From Ephemerocybe angulata (Eukaryota > Basidiomycota > Agaricomycetes > Agaricales > Psathyrellaceae), in the NCBI GenBank assembly GCA_013368325.1, contig JAACJK010000032.1, positions 1 to 16,733 of the forward strand: a DNA stretch of 16,733 bases, written 5' to 3'. The position numbers were made by a program, and so were the translations under genes. Below the pieces are notes generated by a model that saw only the letters and a list, made by a program, of their open reading frames with translations, was not told the DNA's origin and did not search any database. Below are positions 1-8,626 of the stretch, piece after piece. Position 1 is the stretch's first letter; the number at the start of each line of letters is the position of its first letter.

Positions 1-1558
1 TGGGACTCAGCATCCCGATAGACGACGGGCTGCCGAAGCTCATGCTCATCCCGCCTTCATCAATCGCACCACCGTTGCCAACCCAAGCGACTCAAACCTC
101 GCAGACAACCCCGAGGCTGACGGCGTTCCGCGATGCGTCATGTGCGGAGCGTCCCTAGGCGAGGATGGAAGCGGATTTGCGGACGTATCTGCCCAGATAC
201 TCTTGAGGTCGCCCAAAAGCGACGGCGCAGGGACAGAGCGCGAATGTCTGTGTCCCATCATCGAACCCGACGACTGCTCGTCCCTCCCTTCAAAGTATTG
301 ACCAACCCAGTCAGTCCAGTAACAGGAGGCTGTCCGGAGTTGCTCCTGGACATCCTTCGACTCCTTTCCTCCGGGGTAAGCAGGTCCGTCAGAGATCCCG
401 GGATGAAGTCCTCCATCTCCTCATCCACCACCGCCGAATCCATCCTCTGCATCCTCCTCTGGTTCCTGACTCCGCTAAGGTACTCGTATTCTTCGTCCAC
501 CCTCGTCACACTAGAGCTCAATCCAGAACGCGAGTATGCACCATTCCCAGAGGCATCGTAAGACGACGGATCGCCCCACGCCCTTCTTCCTCCACCCATC
601 ATCGCGAGCCCACTTCCCAAACTTGCAGCGACGCCACCTGCGAGGCCCAAAGATGCACCATACGAACTTGGCTGATAGAACGAAGTCTGGTTTCCGGGGG
701 CAGAGAATGGCGAAGACGCGCCATTGTTCTGGGCAGGGGAGGTGCTTGTGAGGTTGGTCGTACGGGGGGAGGTACCGGGATAAAAGGTGGCATTAAGGCG
801 CGTAGGCGATCGCTGCTCAGCCATCGGCGACCGAGCGTTTGGCGGAGATCCGATGGGTCCAAAATCATTCTGCACAGCTGAAGAAGGGTTTCTAGGCGCC
901 GAAAAGGGGAGAGTGCCAGATTCCTCAGAAGCTGCATTGCCTTCTTTATCGTCCTTCTCGGATTTTTGCTGTTCCCTGGAGTCGCCAGAAACGCCTTCCA
1001 TCTCGTCCATTTCGTCGAGAGAGGCAAAGGAGGCGAAATCGGTGTCGTTCAGGGGTGGTGCAGGGGCGGAGGGGGAGATCGATGCCTTGAGAGCCATACC
1101 CATGGGAGGTCGTCCAGAGGCTGATCCTCCAGAGTTCAGGACACAAGTTGGGGCAGTCGATCCACCGCCAAGGAGCGCATTCCTTCCACCGTGGCCCCTA
1201 TCGGCCCCCAGCGTCTCGCTTACTTCCCTTTCCTCCTCGCTCCTTCCCGTCTCGATCGTGGCCTCCGGCGGCGGCGGCTCCCTGTTGAGCAGCCTTTTTG
1301 TTCTTCCTATCCATGGACATATCCAGGAAGGACGTGGGCGAGAGCACATTTATGGCCGAACTTGCAGTTGCCGTTCACGAACCAGGCACAGTGCTCCTTC
1401 TGCCCGGGTTCAGGCAGGGTATGCGAGAATGGGCAGCTGGGCCCAGCAGTGCACCCGCCGACCTTGAAGAACTTGCAGGGAACATGAGAGAGATCCTTCG
1501 CGGCTGCGAGGGATAGTGAATACGCCGCCCATAACCGTGGGTCACTGCGGACGTACAT
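1..1558 (-). CDS. CCCH zinc-finger protein, 5' part only (first copy)
   Basis: Same gene as at 9228-11663, cut by the window start, so about 520 N-terminal residues remain. Both fingers (1307-1558) are identical to the second copy. The FIPGS...TPEE island lies at about 336-407. Relative to copy two it lacks one C near 81, one C near 288 and two bases near 1206, each of which shifts the frame. It does have the A near 903 that copy two lacks, so the frame stays open across that point. The two copies therefore repair each other, except at the shared break near 1307-1327. I read this as a sequencing-error version of an intact gene rather than a decayed pseudogene. Confidence 0.85.
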
Positions 1559-2765
1559 TTCGAGTTCGCTGCTGCAGCTTTCTGGGCCTTCTTGTCGCCA
1601 CGATCTGACCTGTCGTAGTCGGATCTTTGCTCGCCGTGGCTATCGGCGGTGGGCGTTTCGTCGATGTGCTTGTCGATGTACAAGAATAAGGTCTGTACCT
1701 GATAAATCGGGCCAATATTCGAGACAGCGAGCGAATCGGAGCGATAGTCGCTGCAAGGCACGTCGTGTTTGGCTCTGCTTTCGCTCGAGGGCGTTCCCAC
1801 GCTTCCTCTTCTCTCCCTCATCCACGCCTTTCTCGATGCCCTCTCGACCGCGTCCATCTCGATTCCGCCCCGCTGTTCTCGGAATTCAACACCTCTCCAC
1901 ACCTCTTTGCGCGCCCTTGGGACCGTCCGTCCCCACCAAACCACGTCAGCTCGCAGACAAGCGGAATGGGGATGCGCGTTCGACGGAGCGAGATCCTCTC
2001 GAGGGGCGGCTGGGGCAAGAGTCAAGAGGTCAGTCTAGCTGCGCAAAAAGCATGTCTGTGATACTCACAGTCTATCCTTGAAGGGCCGAAATCCTCAACG
2101 TGAGCCGCATAGAGCTCGACGATCGCAAATGAACGCGATCAGTTGGTCGATGGAGGACCCGAGACGAGACGTGACTGGTATGGTAGACAACGTTAGTCCA
2201 GTTCCTTCGAGGGCTCACGACAAAGTACTCACAATGAGGTAGACAGATCCCCCAGCTGCGACATGCGAACAGCAGCTCGCGTGAACAAGAGTCAAGCCAA
2301 GTCCCGACGCACTCGTTCGATGGAAAGCAAGGGCGCGTTTCGGCTGGCGTAGTATACCGAGGTCAGTCATATGCTTCGAAAGATCCCAACGATGTACTCA
2401 CAGTGTGTTAGGTTTATCAAAAGCCGTGCATGTGTGGGCGCGCTTCAAGAAAGGTAAGCCTCCTCTGCAAGCATCCGCGGCAACGTACTCACCATAAATC
2501 ACCGACAAGATCGAATAGCGGCGCCGGTTGCGCGGTCGTCGAAGTCCACCTCCAATCCCAAAACATCCGGCGACAGCCTTCCGGCCCGTTGCAGCACCCA
2601 CCAACGCCAAACCCAGACATCCACCGACGTCCCACCTTCGTCCTCACCTTGCCAGGCCCAAAGACACCATCCCAGACCCCACGACGCGCCACGCCGTCGC
2701 CGAAACACGAGTCAAACCAACGCGCTCTCTGCTACAACATGAACACGAAGCATTGCAGGATGATG

Positions 2766-2824
2766 CTAGTTGTAGGGGACTTCGGTTAGTGCAGACATGC
2801 AGTTTACGACGACGGTGTACTCAC
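2766..2824 (-). repeat. Introner-like intron 1
   Basis: Minus strand: begins GTGAGTACACCGTCGTCG, has a branch ACTAACCGAAG and ends CTACAACTAG before exon bases CATCAT. It shares its donor-proximal bases and acceptor end with the introns at 2978, 3247, 3483 and 3931. The copy-two counterpart is 12871-12929. Confidence 0.55.
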
Positions 2825-2977
2825 GGCAGGGGACAGAACGGCGCCGATGAAGTACGGGCTTCAAAACTCAACGACACCAAACGACAAGGCCAACCGGCGC
2901 AAGCACTCCGCTTCGAGCCCGAACTCGACTCAAAATTCAAGTCACACTCAAGAACGTGGGGGTTGCATCGAGTGATG

Positions 2978-3037
2978 CTGGTTGAAGGGGGTTTCGGTTA
3001 GTACACGCTATCGCATAGCTGGTGACGACGTACTCAC
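2978..3037 (-). repeat. Introner-like intron 2
   Basis: 60 nt. Begins GTGAGTACGTCGTC, has a branch ACTAACCGAAA and ends CCTTCAACCAG before exon bases CATCAC. Both ends closely match the intron at 2766-2824. The copy-two counterpart is 13083-13142. Confidence 0.55.
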
Positions 3038-3246
3038 GGCAGACACAGATCGACGTCGAGAGACTGCCGCGCGCTGACGGCTTCGCGAGTGTCTGGCAAG
3101 AGCCGGCACTTTGAGGTCAGTGTGTACGCTCAAATACAGCGGATCGACATACTGAAGATTCCTCACGCCTTTTTCAGCATACAGGACCAGCGACTCAAAG
3201 GCGGCGCTCGAACGGAACGTGGTCGATCGGGGCATAGGCAGTGATG

Positions 3247-3306
3247 CTGGTTGTAGGGTTCTGAGGTGAGTGGACGCGGCATTGGACAACATGCCAAAGT
3301 GCTGAC
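3247..3306 (-). repeat. Introner-like intron 3
   Basis: 60 nt. The donor is the less usual GTCAGCAC. The branch is CTCAC and the end is CCCTACAACCAG before exon bases CATCAC, identical over the acceptor region to the intron at 3931-3990. The copy-two counterpart is 13352-13411. Confidence 0.5.
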
Positions 3307-3482
3307 CGAATTGTCAAAGGCCCACGACGCGAGCGGCGCGCACACATTCCGGCCTCTCCAGACTCATCGCAACACCGGATCTTGGCAGCTGTCAAGTCAC
3401 GAATCCAAGGTGAGCTCGTTTCGTTTCCTTGTGGGTACGTTCGCTTACCGGTGCATAAGAGAACGGCAAAGCATCTGTGATG

Positions 3483-3538
3483 CTGGTTGTAGAGCTCTCG
3501 GGTTAGCGCAGCCTTTCCACCGACGATGACGCACTCAC
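3483..3538 (-). repeat. Introner-like intron 4
   Basis: 56 nt. Begins GTGAGTGCGTCATCGTCG, has a branch GCTAACCC and ends CTCTACAACCAG before exon bases CATCAC. The copy-two counterpart is 13590-13645. Confidence 0.55.
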
Positions 3539-3930
3539 GGGCCGCTGCCAACGAACAGAGAACCGTGAGGGAAGGACCTTGGGGCGGTGCTGCATTGGCC
3601 AGCATTGAGACGACTTGAGGAGGATGTTGACTCTATGGAATCGAGGTTAGTGCACATTTCAAGAGCAATGCGACGATGTACTGACCATTATATCAAGGTT
3701 TCATAGAATACCGACGCGTACCGACAATGAGAGGCGCATTGGGCAAAGCTGCGGACGGCTGGCAAAGGTGCGTCTCATCATGCGTGCACGCGTTCAGAAC
3801 GCTGACTTCGAGCAACAGTGTGTGGTCGTGAATGGGCTGTAGAACGATATATGGTGAGTTTCTTGTCAAACGAAACACGTATAGTCGCGTCAGTACTCAC
3901 TAGGTCTATCCACAGCATATGCTCGTGATG

Positions 3931-3990
3931 CTGGTTGTAGGGTGGTCAGGCCGATATAACTTTTCTTACAGAATACGAAGAGATACTCAC
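3931..3990 (-). repeat. Introner-like intron 5
   Basis: 60 nt. Begins GTGAGTATCTC, has a less clear branch (CTGACC near the 3' end) and ends CCCTACAACCAG before exon bases CATCAC. The interior is unlike the other four, so the similarity is confined to the acceptor side. The copy-two counterpart is 14038-14097. Confidence 0.5.
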
Positions 3991-4704
3991 CGAAGCTTGA
4001 CAACGCGAGCCTCTGTCATGCAAGTCCGTCGCTGAGCACCGAAGATAGACAAAGGTTAGTTCAATGTTCCATTCGACGTGTTATGAATTGCTTACCCTTT
4101 GTATAGGATTGCGCTGGCTTAAGGTAATCGTACAGAAGGCGGCGGCTGTGAGGATAGTCAATAGAAACTATAGCGTAGTGAATCGTGTACTTACCTTGTG
4201 AATAATACCTCTTCCTTTCCAACGCCGGGGTTGGTCGTCGTTCAGTATCTTATGGATAAGGTCCGTGAGCCTCATTTGTGAATAGGGTGAATAGCTGAAC
4301 TATAGGATACCATTGTGACCAAGTGTACGCTGCGAGAGGTAAGTTGCCGAATGTCGCGTTGGGTAAATGCGACTCACCCTTTCAAAGTAAAGCCCTGTTC
4401 AAAGGAGTGAGCGCAGCACCGACAGAAGAAAAGGAATAGCGGAGGACTTACGAGGATATGTGGTGGGACCCCGAATCTTGAGCTCGGGTGAGCGACGGCT
4501 GCGAATCCTCAGGTCAGTCCAACGGATCTAAAAGAGCCTAGTCAGGACTTTAACTAACGAATACAGACTATTAGACAACTCACCGAGGCATCGAGAAACC
4601 CCTGTCAGCGCCGACATCGTGGTATCTGGTCAAAAGAGGTGAGCGCGCCGGGGCCAATAACTGACCCAAATCGAAATAGGGGCAACTCACCAGCGCGCCG
4701 ATAA

Positions 4705-4722
4705 CGACGACGACGACGACGA
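4705..4722. repeat. (CGA)n microsatellite
   Basis: A short perfect run of CGA triplets inside an exon of the intron-dense region; read on the minus strand it is (TCG)n. The copy at 14812-14829 has the same length. Confidence 0.8.
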
Positions 4723-5088
4723 AGGGCCATGCGACATCGTCGAGACCAGCAGAACCAACGACGAGAGAGTCTGCTAGACGGGTGGTCTAGCGAAGACAAG
4801 AGGTGTAGTGAGATGAGGAGGAAGGGAAGGGAGGGGAAGTCTCGCTGTGGAGATGGGGAAACCAACGTACGCACCCAGCCCTCTTATACATTTCCAGCTC
4901 ACCCGGGCCAGATGTTCCGCCCACCACCCCTCCCACCAAGCCATACGTACACCACGCCGCCAAGTCCAACCGAAACTCTATCTCTCGCTCGGAAGTCCCG
5001 GAACGCGCTCTGCGCGCATTCTCGTTACGCCTGTATGGCAGCTTCCGACGCCAGAACCTGCGCAACGACGAAAAATCTCGCGGACTGA

Positions 5089-5377
5089 CAGCGTGCGGCC
5101 ATTGTGGGTGTCTGATGGGATAAGCGAGCCATGGAATCCGGATCCCACGCAGGGAAGCGAGTGTTTAATTGCGCGTTTGTGCGTGAACGGGGATGAGGAG
5201 GAGAGGTGCGGGATCGAGATTCGTGAGTGGGATAGAGTGCGATTTGGCTTGGGGGCGACTGGTCTAAGCACCAGATAGGTACCAGGTAGCTAATATGACC
5301 TCCTCTTGTATTGTCGTGCATCCGATCTAATGCTATTCTACGATCTATCGTGGAGTGCGCGCTAAAGCACACAATCT
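5089..5377. other. Short spacer, no gene recognised
   Basis: This lies between the 5' side of the intron-dense region and the stop of the ORF at 5378. Short frames are open on both strands, but none looks like protein and I recognise no regulatory motif. It holds three of the copy differences (near 5253, 5351 and 5357). Confidence 0.5.
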
Positions 5378-5806
5378 CTAAATTCCAAGCCCAACGATAT
5401 CCCAGGACTCGTCCACGCCCAACATCTCATTCCAGGTACCCCTATCATATTCACCAGTACATACTACGTGTACCCTAGCAACGACTAAACTACCAAAGGC
5501 CTGCAATCGCTTAGAACCAGGCAACCCGCTCCATCCGCCGCATCCATCCTCCCACTCAACACCCGAGCCCGAAGGCAGTGGACAACGTGACCGCATCAAT
5601 ACGTATGATGCATCAACGTAAGCACGCCAAGGCCCGTCTATTGGCAGGGAAACTGGTCTAAACGCGGGATTGCGTTGAAGGGTGTGAGCAGGAGCAGGTC
5701 CCGAGAACTCAGTTTCCTTCCGACTGTTTCGCCTTTTGATTGCGTGGGATAGACCCCTATGTCTACCCAGTATGTGTGAGGGTACAATGAGAGGTACATA
5801 CAACAC
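5378..5806 (-). CDS. Hypothetical protein, probable 3'-terminal exon (copy one)
   Basis: The frame is open for 142 codons to a TAG at 5378, but begins at a GTG rather than an ATG, so the true 5' end is probably spliced. A candidate 45-nt intron lies just inside the 5' end (donor GTATGTACC, branch CTCACAC, acceptor ACATAG), which would make the exon start near 5750. The C-terminal half looks protein-like, with residues such as GPWRAYVDASYVLMRSRC, then a Gly/Trp-rich patch, then TWNEMLGVDESWDIVGLGI at the end. I recognise no family, signal peptide or membrane segment. Copy two carries one extra A near 15657 that splits this frame, and the longer uninterrupted reading here is more likely correct. 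Confidence 0.35.
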   Translation of the reverse strand: MLYVPLIVPSHILGRHRGLSHAIKRRNSRKETEFSGPAPAHTLQRNPAFRPVSLPIDGPWRAYVDASYVLMRSRCPLPSGSGVEWEDGCGGWSGLPGSKRLQAFGSLVVARVHVVCTGEYDRGTWNEMLGVDESWDIVGLGI

Positions 5807-6006
5807 ACGGAGTGAGGCAGAAGAGTGCGAAACGCGTCGAACGGTCAGCGTCTATTTAAGCGCCCGCTGGCGCGCGTTCAAACTGGCTCCCATTCCTCGC
5901 GCGGGAAAGTCCGCCGCGGGTCTCCGTTTTCGCTGAAATGGTTTCATGAGGTATTAAGTACCATATTGTGGCAACATTGCGCCCTATCGGCTCAGATACG
6001 GTACCA

Positions 6007-6027
6007 GGAATGCGTAAAGCGCATTCC
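6007..6027. other. Perfect hairpin, 8-bp stem
   Basis: GGAATGCG and CGCATTCC pair perfectly around the loop TAAAG. A second short stem, CTTGG...CCAAG, follows at about 6064-6077. Same at 16111-16131. It lies upstream of the hypothetical minus-strand ORF; its role is unknown. Confidence 0.6.
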
Positions 6028-6313
6028 CGGATTTCCGGATGTAAGACATATTCCCGACCGCACTTGGTGCGCCAAGATCGTCGCCGCGTCTCACGCACGC
6101 TAAGGGCTCTTGTAAGTGACGTTATCTTTATGCTATTCTTAAAGTTTTGAATGGTGGATTCGCGAATTGAGGCTGGACGCGTACGGGGAGTATCCTTCCG
6201 GCTAGCGCGTCCGAGTCCACGCACCCTCATTCAATTCACATCAAGATCTCGTTCTGTGGGTTGCTTACACTCTCTGGGTAGCTGTAATGAGAGAATGTGC
6301 TCGTATATTCAAA

Positions 6314-6440
6314 ATATGTAGACATACAGTACGTGTACGTCTACGCATATGCCAGTTAAATCAGCCTGCTTGAAGGCTGCAAGCAGCTCGGACGCGGCGC
6401 GTCCGAGTGAGCGCCACGTCGGCGAGGCGGGACGCCTCGG
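6314..6440. other. Cluster of four consecutive hairpins (copy one)
   Basis: Four inverted repeats follow each other. (1) GTAGAC-A-TAC / GTA-C-GTCTAC, 6318-6344, with one internal mismatch. (2) CTGCTTG / CAAGCAG, 6366-6386, 7-nt loop. (3) CTCGGACGC / GCGTCCGAG, 6387-6407, loop GGC. (4) CGAGGCG / CGCCTCG, 6423-6439, loop GGA. The last three are perfect. Their stems are GC-rich apart from the first, and no coding frame crosses them convincingly. They could be a transcription or replication structure, a target or end of a mobile element, or chance in GC-rich DNA. Confidence 0.6.
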
Positions 6441-6461
6441 CGGTGCCTCGACGGGCTACGA

Positions 6462-6793
6462 TTAATAACGTACACAAGTATCGTCACTAATTTCCGCGCT
6501 TCCAGTCATCCTGTAGTAACCTCGCGTTTCTACACTAACGTCGCGGCGGTATCTATTCTCGTTCCCATCACAAGCCTGTCCCGGCCTGGGATAACGTGCC
6601 GCCTCACTGGTCTCATCAAAGCCGCAAATTACCTTGTGCAACTCGACTGATTTGATGCCCTGAGAGTGTATCAAGTTGACGAAATGCCATTTGAGAAGAG
6701 ATCACTCACCAAGACACTGGGACACGGCCCTCGTACCACGCAGTGCGCCGCATCTGCGAAATGAACGTTGCCACTATCGAGGTACATTTTCAT
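6462..6793 (-). CDS. Candidate two-exon small protein (93 aa) or gene 3' end
   Basis: Exon 1 is 6710-6793: ATG at 6793, 28 codons, with an in-frame TGA just upstream. Exon 2 is 6462-6659: 65 codons and a stop. They flank a 50-nt phase-0 intron at 6660-6709 (donor GTGAGTGATC, TCAAC as a plausible branch, acceptor CTCTCAG). Splicing keeps the frame open from MKMYLDSGNVHFAD to SDDTCVRY and stop. The product is Cys-containing and soluble-looking, with no recognised domain, signal peptide or membrane segment. More introns lie upstream on the same strand, so this may be the last two exons of a longer gene rather than a complete one. Copy two holds only part of exon 2 before the window ends. Confidence 0.35.
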
Positions 6794-7308
6794 TGAGTGT
6801 CCTCAGAAAGGTTTCAGACAAAATGGCGCGCCTTAGATTTTGAAAATGCGATATCTGGAGGTCGTGTTGTGGCGCGCAGGAGAGTTGTGGGCGCGCGCTA
6901 AGCGAGACCTGTGGGAGGATCCTGTCAACGGTGCCAGTGGTCAGGACGTCCGAAATAGGCTACACGTACTCTCACTTACTCGGTTTGGCAAAGTATGTAT
7001 GGATCGACGTCCCGCGAGGGGAAGCGAACGGATGAAGCGCGTGCGGGGGCTGTGGAGGATGCGGTCACCAAACCAAGTCGACGTGGTGCGAGAGTGGGAA
7101 TGCGTACCTGGATGACAAAGTATGTATGGATCGGCTTCCCGCGAGCGGCCCTTTCGACGAGGTGACGACGTAGGGCGCGGGTACGTGGCGGGACGTCGTG
7201 CTGTGGTATTGTCTTGTAAGTGGACTCGGTTGGATGTACGTTGCTTTCCTAGAGGTTTATTAGCACATCACGGCATACTACGAGCATAGCATACGCACTA
7301 GAGATCTT

Positions 7309-7345
7309 GAAATTGATATATTTGGAGGTCCGGAAAACGGGCCTA
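7309..7345. repeat. Hairpin repeat, copy 1
   Basis: Begins GAAATTGATATATTTGG and continues as GGTCCGGAAAACGGGCC, then TA. The second half folds into a stem-loop with a GAAAA loop. On the minus strand it starts at a potential acceptor, CTAG. Confidence 0.65.
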
Positions 7346-7471
7346 GCGAGCGAGGTCAGTGAAGAAGCGACTGAGAGAATATCCGTCGTACCTGAAGTCT
7401 ATGTGAAATTGATGCCTGACAAGTTTGAGTCATGTTGCGAATCGAGCGGAATGAAAACGCACCACGGAGAC

Positions 7472-7507
7472 GAAGTTTGTATTTTTAGAGGCCCGGAAAA
7501 CGGGCCT
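7472..7507. repeat. Hairpin repeat, copy 2
   Basis: Begins GAAGTTTGTATTTTTAG and continues as GGCCCG-GAAAA-CGGGCC (7490-7506), a perfect 6-bp stem. Its minus-strand start coincides with the CTGTCAG acceptor of the intron 7506-7563. Confidence 0.65.
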
Positions 7508-7612
7508 GACAGGAGAATGGTGAGCACTGGGAGGAGTGGAGGAATTCTGGCGGCATGGCTTACTTGACGGGGTCCCGGGACGGGGGTCGGGATGCGAGCG
7601 GGCCATCGGAAT

Positions 7613-7649
7613 GAAATTGATATTTTCGGGGGTCCGGAAAAGGGGTCTA
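7613..7649. repeat. Hairpin repeat, copy 3
   Basis: Begins GAAATTGATATTTTCGG and continues as GGTCCGGAAAAGGGGTC. The stem is weaker and partly wobble. A minus-strand CTAG acceptor-like end sits at its edge. Confidence 0.6.
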
Positions 7650-7679
7650 GCAGGTGAGGTAAGAGGCGAAGCGGGCGAC

Positions 7680-7715
7680 GAAATTGGCATTTTTGGGGAT
7701 CCGGAGAACGGTGTG
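7680..7715. repeat. Hairpin repeat, copy 4 (degenerate)
   Basis: Begins GAAATTGGCATTTTTGG and continues as GATCCGGAGAACGGTGT. Only the inner CCG/CGG pairing is kept. Confidence 0.5.
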
Positions 7716-7807
7716 GTAAGCGCAAGGGCAATGCTATTGACGATGGTCAGCACAATGATAGCAAAGTAGAGACATGCTCACCTAGTGGCGACAGCGTTGA
7801 GAAAAGC

Positions 7808-7841
7808 GAAATTGATATTTTTGGACCTCTGGAAAACGAGC
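7808..7841. repeat. Hairpin repeat, copy 5 (degenerate)
   Basis: Begins GAAATTGATATTTTTGG and continues as ACCTCTGGAAAACGAG. The AT-rich half is intact and the stem half has diverged. A sixth, very partial relative starts near 6842 (GAAAATGCGATATCTGGAGG). Confidence 0.55.
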
Positions 7842-8618
7842 GAAGTCAGCGTAGGCATGCGCACCAGGGAGTCTTCTTTCTTGCGCCGAAAATGCTGGGA
7901 TAGAGTCACTGTAGTATCCTGGCATAATGACGAGGCTAGTCAGTGACGAGGCCATGCGAGGTACCAAGGACTCACCATACTTTTCCAGCTTCGAGCATCC
8001 GGTGAGTCGAATAGTGATTCACATTGTTTAGATGAGGTGCCAGCGGTTAGCGTTCATGGCCGTCGTGAGTGAGTGGCTGTGATGTGCAGAGACGGTGCGT
8101 GGCGTACAGATAGTAACGAGCTTAAGAGGCAAGTCAGTGAGGAAGTCAAGTAAAGGGTGGGTGAGAGAGACTGGCCTAAAGTCCGCTAGCGTCAGTGACG
8201 AGTGCAGGTGAGGAAGCTCAGGTAAACGTCGTGCACAGTCTCAGTGTCGGTGACAGTCGACGTGGAGAAAGGTAAAGGGGAATAACGGTCTGAGGAATTG
8301 CCACGACGCACGACGTGTCGGAGAACGAATGTTCGTTCGGCTCAGCATCGAGATCGGTGTGTGGGCGCGCCAAATAGACTCCGGGCTAGGACTTGGCGGC
8401 CACTCTCCTCCAAGGAGAGACCCATTCTTCCAAATTTCAGAAAGTATGGACAGTCTCTGCAACACTTGTCTCGCGTGCAGGTAGATACAACAGTACCTTG
8501 AAGAGGGAAGGCATGCTAAAGCAGTGAAGCTACACTGAGCCGAACACCCTTCCGAAGCGACTCCCGAGTGACACCGGTAGTACTGTAACGTTGCGCTGGT
8601 CCGTGCGCCGTGGCCGTG

Positions 8619-8626
8619 TATATAAA
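8619..8626. promoter_or_regulatory. TATA-like box
   Basis: TATATAAA in GC-rich surroundings; the TATATA core reads on both strands. On the plus side an ATG followed by a donor-like GTATGT lies about 30 bases on, but its frame stays open only 24 codons. On the minus side it could serve the intron-bearing stretch below 8 kb. Confidence 0.25.

Larger units (their letters stand above)
2010..4902 (-). other. Intron-dense minus-strand transcript region (copy one)
   Basis: Canonical minus-strand introns occur every 100-250 bases. Each has a GTGAGT-like donor, a CTAAC/CTGAC/CTCAC/CTTAC branch site about 20 nt before the acceptor, and a YAG acceptor. Best calls (plus coordinates): 2010-2068, 2175-2232, 2344-2401, 2443-2492, 2766-2824, 2978-3037, 3093-3152, 3247-3306, 3389-3448, 3483-3538, 3633-3685, 3837-3900, 3931-3990, 4032-4095, 4146-4194, 4330-4377, 4395-4451 and 4626-4690. 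Less certain ones end at 4310, 4583 and 4902. Most are 56-60 nt. The intervening exons run from 17 to 273 nt. I found locally open frames, for example through exons 2069-2442, but no frame that stays open through the set, and no known domain. It may be a long spliced 5' leader of the zinc-finger gene, a non-coding RNA, or a fast-evolving protein whose exons I mis-joined. Confidence 0.6.
1..6629. repeat. 10.1-kb unit, first (partial) copy
   Basis: This segment matches 10103-16733 essentially end to end and in the same orientation. The offset drifts from 10102 to 10107 because of scattered 1-2 nt indels; I found no substitution by eye. The left window end falls inside the zinc-finger gene and the right end of the matching copy falls inside the small two-exon gene. 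Neither end is therefore a natural repeat boundary, and the true period is about 10.10 kb. A circle read more than once, a tandem array and a tandem duplication all fit. Confidence 0.97.
6922..7975 (-). other. Intron-bearing minus-strand stretch, single copy
   Basis: Minus-strand introns with good signals occur at 6922-6979 (donor GTAAGTGAG, branch CTGAC, acceptor TTGACAG; 58 nt), 7506-7563 (GTAAGCC, CTCAC, CTGTCAG; 58 nt), 7734-7781 (GTGAGCATG, CTGAC, CAATAG; 48 nt) and 7919-7975 (GTGAGTCC, CTGAC, AG; 57 nt). A weaker one lies at 7343-7391. This suggests one transcript continuing toward the small gene at 6462-6793. I could not assemble a continuous coding frame, and no domain is visible. Confidence 0.45.

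Noticed and set aside
1..1558. First zinc-finger copy as a decayed pseudogene
   Set aside because: Its frame breaks are small indels, mainly in homopolymers, that copy two lacks. No substitutions accumulate, so error is more likely than decay.
2528..3001. Plus-strand ORF of 157 codons
   Set aside because: It runs through several well-formed minus-strand introns, has a Pro/Arg-rich composition typical of GC-rich antisense frames, and shows no domain.
2766..3990. Spaced repeats as a CRISPR array or intron-encoded snoRNA host
   Set aside because: Spacing is irregular and the repeats are bounded by splice sites. Introns of about 60 nt leave little room for snoRNAs, and no C/D or H/ACA box sets were found.
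4605..4874. Minus-strand 89-codon Arg-rich ORF
   Set aside because: It reads through the intron at 4626-4690 unspliced, and its Arg run is only the (CGA)n microsatellite. When spliced, the frame hits a stop.
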